In this document: piece after piece, positions 7,801 through 9,484 of the stretch
Layout of the letters: each line of letters starts with the position of its first letter
Numbering within the stretch: position 1 is the first letter of the stretch
The notes under the pieces: generated by a model
What the model was told of the DNA's origin: nothing
The model's input: only the letters and a program-made list of their open reading frames with translations
The model's database searches: none
Assembly: GCA_046757965.1 (NCBI GenBank)
Contig: JBHHZI010000125.1
Coordinates: forward strand, 1-9,484
Source of the DNA: JBHHZI01 sp046757965
GTDB taxonomy: Bacteria; Acidobacteriota; Polarisedimenticolia; SMYD01
DNA: 9,484 nt
Direction of reading: 5' to 3'
Translations under genes and position numbers: made by a program

Positions 7801-8194
7801 CGAACTGCCCGGCAGAGGTCACCAGGTTGCCGTTTCGATCGAAGGTGAAGTTCCCCGCGCGCGTGAACGCCCGTGCGTTGGTCGGATCCTGCACGACGAA
7901 GAAACCGTTCCCCTGGATGGCCATGTCGGTGACCAGACTCGTGGTCTGCAGGCTGCCCTGCGAGAAGAGGCGATCGATCGACCCGGTGAGCACACCCAGG
8001 CCCACCTGCATCGGGTTGCCGGCTCCGTTGACTCCCGCACCACTCGATGCCTGGGCGAACAGGTCCGAGAAGACGCTGCGGCTCGACTTGAAGCCGATGG
8101 TGTTGACGTTGGACAGATTGTTGCCGATGACACTGAGCTTGCTGGCGTGAGCCTGGAGACCCGAGAGACCGGCAAAGAATGACGAGAAAGCCAT
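4895..8194 (-). CDS. flgE: Flagellar hook protein FlgE in one frame with two GT2 glycosyltransferase modules
   Basis: Residues 1-426 are a complete hook subunit. The N-terminal rod/hook motif contains LSVIGNNLSNVNTIGFKSSR, residues 86-121 hold the DMAIQGNGFFVVQD and FTRAGNFTFDRNGNLV segments, and the C-terminal helix ends RGYQANSRIITTTDQVIQEA then LNLKR, where FlgE normally stops. Instead the frame stays open through an Ala/Pro/Gly linker (427-452). It enters one GT-A domain (about 463-700: ISVIIPTYNR, VSDDGSTD, LNDDA at 548-552, CEDIELGYR) and then a second (about 811-1050: SIVIPCING, VVDNGSD, LDNDT at 893-897, FEDDDF at 991-996). The start has AGGAGG six bases upstream. A hook subunit must be exported unfolded and packed by its terminal helices, so a 673-residue C-terminal cargo is hard to reconcile with function. 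Separate translation of the enzymes from an internal ATG at 6838/6835 is plausible. The other explanations are a lost stop codon or a sequencing error. Confidence 0.85.
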   Translation of the reverse strand: MAFSSFFAGLSGLQAHASKLSVIGNNLSNVNTIGFKSSRSVFSDLFAQASSGAGVNGAGNPMQVGLGVLTGSIDRLFSQGSLQTTSLVTDMAIQGNGFFVVQDPTNARAFTRAGNFTFDRNGNLVTSAGQFVQGFTTRNAAGNITSTGAVSNINVPAGQTAPPQATTFVRPVSNLAADAAVGDTFSTTVSVFDSLGAQHDVTATFTSLGDINADNIPDWDMQVTVPGADVIGGTPGTPFTLGSATLSFDSSGNLVSPANLSLATPAWANGAAAQTFTWELFDPSGAAAMTRFDGPSATSSISQDGASVGQLRALTVDSDGLMTGIFSNGRTLELAKLALATFNNPNGLLGQGANSFVETNASGPATVGGARSGGRGTITSNAVELSNADITQEFTDLIITQRGYQANSRIITTTDQVIQEALNLKRAVPGPAPAVALAGAGTSRFPPGVTGDMMTDTAKTPLISVIIPTYNRIPQLVQLLHGLAGQTFDAGQFEVIVSDDGSTDPVAAAVEACNVPFPLTLLTQENAGPAAARNRAIERARGRLTLILNDDAVVAPDLLQTHLLAHTRRNVPVAVLGSFGFVDAALTRPFVRLMEESDLLFDFVSMVPGKTHGWRYFWTCNLSLPTRALFAVGGFDEDFREPICEDIELGYRLAEIDIPVLYRPQAACRHDHDIDPARYARRQRSLGRNVFRLCTKHADPRMSRVWGIRSLDDAAIASIARLTEAEAAAADAALARLTVLDGMELPADAARQRALLDEMARHTRALSSHRFRQGLVEGWREQHGSGVVFPAGVTQVQDDDPGCMVTGDGCFTSIVIPCINGLTHTIACLDSIAVHTPEPHEVIVVDNGSDAQTLAALRGRAGIHLIEMGRNIGAPAARNHAMVAARGDPLIFLDNDTRVTPDWLDRLAAHTRNNPRVGLVGPMSNTVSGSQKIDDATYDPDRLDAFAVDLSSRCRGRHHYTRRLILFAMLVRRKVIDTIGGFDPIYGCWGFEDDDFCLRAALAGFRLRVAEDVFIHHTGSQTSVAARLDYDHLLRTNWEVFKKKWALDEGLAYGSPYPLDEILQRRFEARRHQVPLPESAAALDRSGDDSQQAMMPDLS
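6833..6845 (-). promoter_or_regulatory. Internal ribosome binding site and double ATG for the glycosyltransferase part
   Basis: On the minus strand AGGAG (6841-6845) lies five bases before the second of two adjacent in-frame ATG codons (residues 453 and 454 of the long frame). The peptide from here, MTDTAKTPLISVIIPTYNR, has exactly the expected short lead-in of a free GT2 enzyme. This suggests the glycosyltransferase (about 646 residues) can be made as its own protein from 6835 to 4895. Confidence 0.6.
6872..6905 (-). repeat. Perfect 13-bp hairpin in the hook-glycosyltransferase linker
   Basis: CCCGGCGCCGGCG (6872-6884) and CGCCGGCGCCGGG (6893-6905) are perfect reverse complements around an 8-nt loop, forming a very stable all-GC stem in the mRNA. 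It starts 11 bases after the last codon of the canonical FlgE C-terminus and ends 26 bases before the internal Shine-Dalgarno, that is, exactly where an intergenic hairpin would be expected. No U-run follows, so it is not a standard terminator. Attenuation or 3'-end protection of flgE mRNA is possible. Confidence 0.65.
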
Positions 8195-8287
8195 CGCATT
8201 CCTCCTTACGTGAGCCTGGTTTGAACTGTGATTGCCATGGTCGATTCCGATCCACCGGCGCCGTCGTTGCCGCCCGTGGCGAAGACG

Positions 8288-8989
8288 TCAGATGCCCGGC
8301 GGCGGGGCGGGAAACGAGCCGGCGTCGCGGATCTCCACGATGCCCTCGAACGGCACCTCCTGGGATCCCGAGACGAGAATCGGAAGTCCACCGCGGAAGT
8401 TGACACCCTCGATGCCAAGCACCATGAAGCTCTCCACATCCAGATTCTCGCCGGCGGCATCCTGGGCCGTCACGTCGAAGGTGTAATCGCCGTCGGGAAG
8501 GGTGTGACCGGCGTCATCCGCCCCGTCCCACACGAACGTCTGCTGGCCTGGCTTCAGGTCGCTGAGGGCGACGGTCCGCACCGGCAGGCCGGACGGATCG
8601 AAGATGCTGATACCGGCCGTCACCGTGCCCTCCGGGACACGCACCAGCATCGGGTCGGCCCGGGCACCGTCCAGACGCATGGCTCCCTGGGTATCCACGA
8701 CCACATCGCGCCCGATGAGGGACAGCGCCTGGGCGTTGATCAGACTCGACTGCCCGGCCGAGAGATCGGCCAGGTTCTCGTTGGACTTGATCGCCTGTTC
8801 GAGCTGACTGAACTGGGCGAGCTGGGAGATGAACTCGGTATCCTGGGCAGGAGTCAACGGATCCTGGTTCGCCAGCTTGGTGACCAGGAGCTTGAGAAAA
8901 TCGTCCCGGCCGAGAGAGGGCGTGAACGCCGGCGTGGTCGATTCGCCGACGAGGCCGGAGAGATCCACTGGGATATCGGCAATCTGCAT
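8288..8989 (-). CDS. flgD: Flagellar hook scaffolding protein FlgD
   Basis: FlgD caps the growing hook and is needed for FlgE subunits to polymerise; it is exported through the flagellar type III system. The 233-residue product has the conserved N-terminal block LGRDDFLKLLVTKLANQDPL and FISQLAQFSQLEQ. This is followed by the FlgD Ig-like/tudor region with ISIFDPSGLPVRT, FVWDGADDAGHTLPDGDYTF and a C-terminal VNFRGGLPILVSG. I chose ATG 8989 because AGGAGG (8995-9000) lies five bases upstream. A longer in-frame extension to 9199 would run through the sigma-54 promoter and has no family similarity. The gap of 93 nt to flgE carries only the flgE ribosome binding site that I can recognise. The order flgD-flgE is the usual one. 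The gene should be transcribed from the promoter at 9044-9059. Confidence 0.95.
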   Translation of the reverse strand: MQIADIPVDLSGLVGESTTPAFTPSLGRDDFLKLLVTKLANQDPLTPAQDTEFISQLAQFSQLEQAIKSNENLADLSAGQSSLINAQALSLIGRDVVVDTQGAMRLDGARADPMLVRVPEGTVTAGISIFDPSGLPVRTVALSDLKPGQQTFVWDGADDAGHTLPDGDYTFDVTAQDAAGENLDVESFMVLGIEGVNFRGGLPILVSGSQEVPFEGIVEIRDAGSFPAPPPGI

Positions 8990-9043
8990 CGTGTCCTCCT
9001 GACACCGGCGGGCTGCCGGCGTCCTCGGTACGCCTCCCCTTCC

Positions 9044-9059
9044 AGCACGGCCCGTGCCA
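9044..9059 (-). promoter_or_regulatory. Sigma-54 promoter upstream of flgD
   Basis: On the minus strand the sequence reads TGGCACG-GGCC-GTGCT. All seven bases of the -24 block and all but the first base of the -12 block match TGGCACG-N4-TTGCW. The start site would fall near 9033, giving a 44-nt leader before the flgD ATG. It shares its spacer GGCC with the fliN promoter. It should drive flgD, flgE and the three glycosyltransferase modules. Confidence 0.72.
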
Positions 9060-9108
9060 GATGGAGGAACGCTCCCGCCCGCTCCGGAAACGCGCCACGG
9101 CAGCGGGC

Positions 9109-9127
9109 GACGCGGACGCTCCGCGTC
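9109..9127 (-). promoter_or_regulatory. Dyad GACGCGGA-CGC-TCCGCGTC, candidate activator site
   Basis: Perfect 8-bp arms around three bases are centred at 9118, about 85 bases upstream of the predicted sigma-54 start. That is a normal place for an NtrC-type activator to bind. This is inferred from position and symmetry only. Confidence 0.4.
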
Positions 9128-9135
9128 CGACGTCG

Positions 9136-9172
9136 GTGACCGTGCCCGGCAACTTTTGCCGGATACGGTCAC
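9136..9172 (-). repeat. 37-nt interrupted palindrome upstream of flgD
   Basis: GTGACCGT (9136-9143) pairs with ACGGTCAC (9165-9172). Inside, CCGGCAA (9146-9152) pairs with TTGCCGG (9156-9162) around a 3-nt loop, with a two-base mismatch between the two stems. A third TTGCCGG occurs at 9176-9182. No T-run follows on either strand. It could be a terminator-like 3' structure of the kinase gene or a bipartite protein-binding site for the flgD promoter. Confidence 0.5.
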
Positions 9173-9228
9173 ATCTTGCCGGGGCGAGGCCCGGCACACC
9201 GGCAGGGCCCGGCGGCACCGGGGTCCGG

Positions 9229-9484
9229 CTAAGTGCGCCTGGAGAGCGGGCTCTCGGGCGGTGCCCCGGGGGGGCAGGAAGAGAGCGCCGCAGCGTCGCG
9301 CAAAGGCAGCCTCAGGGTGGCACAGCCCCCTGCGTCGCCGTCGAAGACGAGCGAGATCTCACCGCCGTGGTCCTCGACGATGACGGAACGGGCCGTCCCC
9401 CCACCGGCAGGTTCACCGGCGTCCGGCTGCCTCGTGGAGAAGAACCGTTCCGTGACCCGTACCCGGGCCTGCACCGGTGCGTCT
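9229..9484 (-). CDS. C-terminal end of a sensor histidine kinase (partial)
   Basis: The frame is open to the right edge and only 84 residues are visible. They match the end of a HATPase_c domain: an F-box-like ERFFSTR, a glycine-rich stretch, then VIVEDHGGEISLVF and a closing CATLRLPL, the standard order in NtrB/AtoS-like kinases. Such kinases phosphorylate sigma-54 activators, which suits the sigma-54 promoters downstream, so this may be a flagellar regulator of the FleS/FlrB kind. That link is inference. The G2 box is odd: the stretch between the F box and IVEDHGG lacks the usual GLGL and reads AGGGTARSV, so the ATP lid may be degenerate. The C-terminal tail of about 25 residues is Pro/Ser-rich. 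A FliK C-terminus was considered but fits worse. Confidence 0.62.
   Translation of the reverse strand, partial: DAPVQARVRVTERFFSTRQPDAGEPAGGGTARSVIVEDHGGEISLVFDGDAGGCATLRLPLRDAAALSSCPPGAPPESPLSRRT

Noticed and set aside
6179..8150. Two further plus-strand frames of 354 and 384 codons
   Set aside because: They lie opposite the flgE-glycosyltransferase frame, with composition typical of antisense frames.
8215..8232. TGGCAATCACAGTTCA upstream of flgE as a sigma-54 promoter
   Set aside because: The -12 block lacks the essential GC, and flgE is already served by the promoter ahead of flgD.
8206..8460. Small minus-strand frame between flgD and flgE
   Set aside because: It mostly overlaps flgD in another frame, its last ten codons alone lie in the gap, and no ribosome binding site or similarity supports it.
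9229..9484. FliK C-terminal domain for the right-edge fragment
   Set aside because: FliK often precedes flgD, but the IVEDHGG and ATLRLPL pattern fits a histidine kinase ATPase end and the FliK core motif is absent.

Overview
The window is a flagellar gene block from a high-GC Gram-negative bacterium. Every gene I can support lies on the minus strand, so transcription runs from right to left. The pairing of flgD-flgE with a fliN-fliO-fliP-fliQ-fliR-flhB export run, together with two sigma-54 type promoters and a sensor kinase fragment just upstream, fits lineages with sigma-54-controlled flagella, such as the old Deltaproteobacteria, Acidobacteriota and relatives. I cannot name a genus. The strings of mostly G/C third positions and the very long shadow frames on the other strand are what high GC predicts.

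Layout in the direction of transcription. (1) At the right edge is the C-terminal end of a sensor histidine kinase, cut by the window. (2) A 239-nt noncoding stretch follows, with a near-consensus sigma-54 promoter, a 19-nt dyad and a 37-nt palindrome. (3) Next come flgD (hook scaffold) and flgE (hook subunit). The flgE frame has no stop where the hook protein should end. It runs on through a short Ala/Pro/Gly linker into two GT-A (family 2) glycosyltransferase modules, giving one 1099-codon frame. (4) Four nucleotides later comes a third glycosyltransferase with TPR-like repeats. (5) A 206-nt noncoding stretch holds a second near-consensus sigma-54 promoter and three inverted repeats. (6) The export/switch run fliN-fliO-fliP-fliQ-fliR follows, tightly packed with overlapping or nearly adjacent starts and stops. 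(7) flhB starts with a good ribosome binding site but stops after 37 codons, right beside what looks like half of an intrinsic terminator at the left edge.

The inferred picture is two sigma-54 transcription units: hook assembly plus glycosylation (flgD, flgE, three GT modules), and switch plus export gate (fliN, fliOPQR, flhB). The glycosyltransferases sit where motA, motB, fliL and fliM often lie in comparable clusters; those genes are not here. The most notable points are the unbroken hook-glycosyltransferase frame, with a perfect 13-bp hairpin and an internal ribosome binding site at the junction, and the truncated flhB at the window edge.
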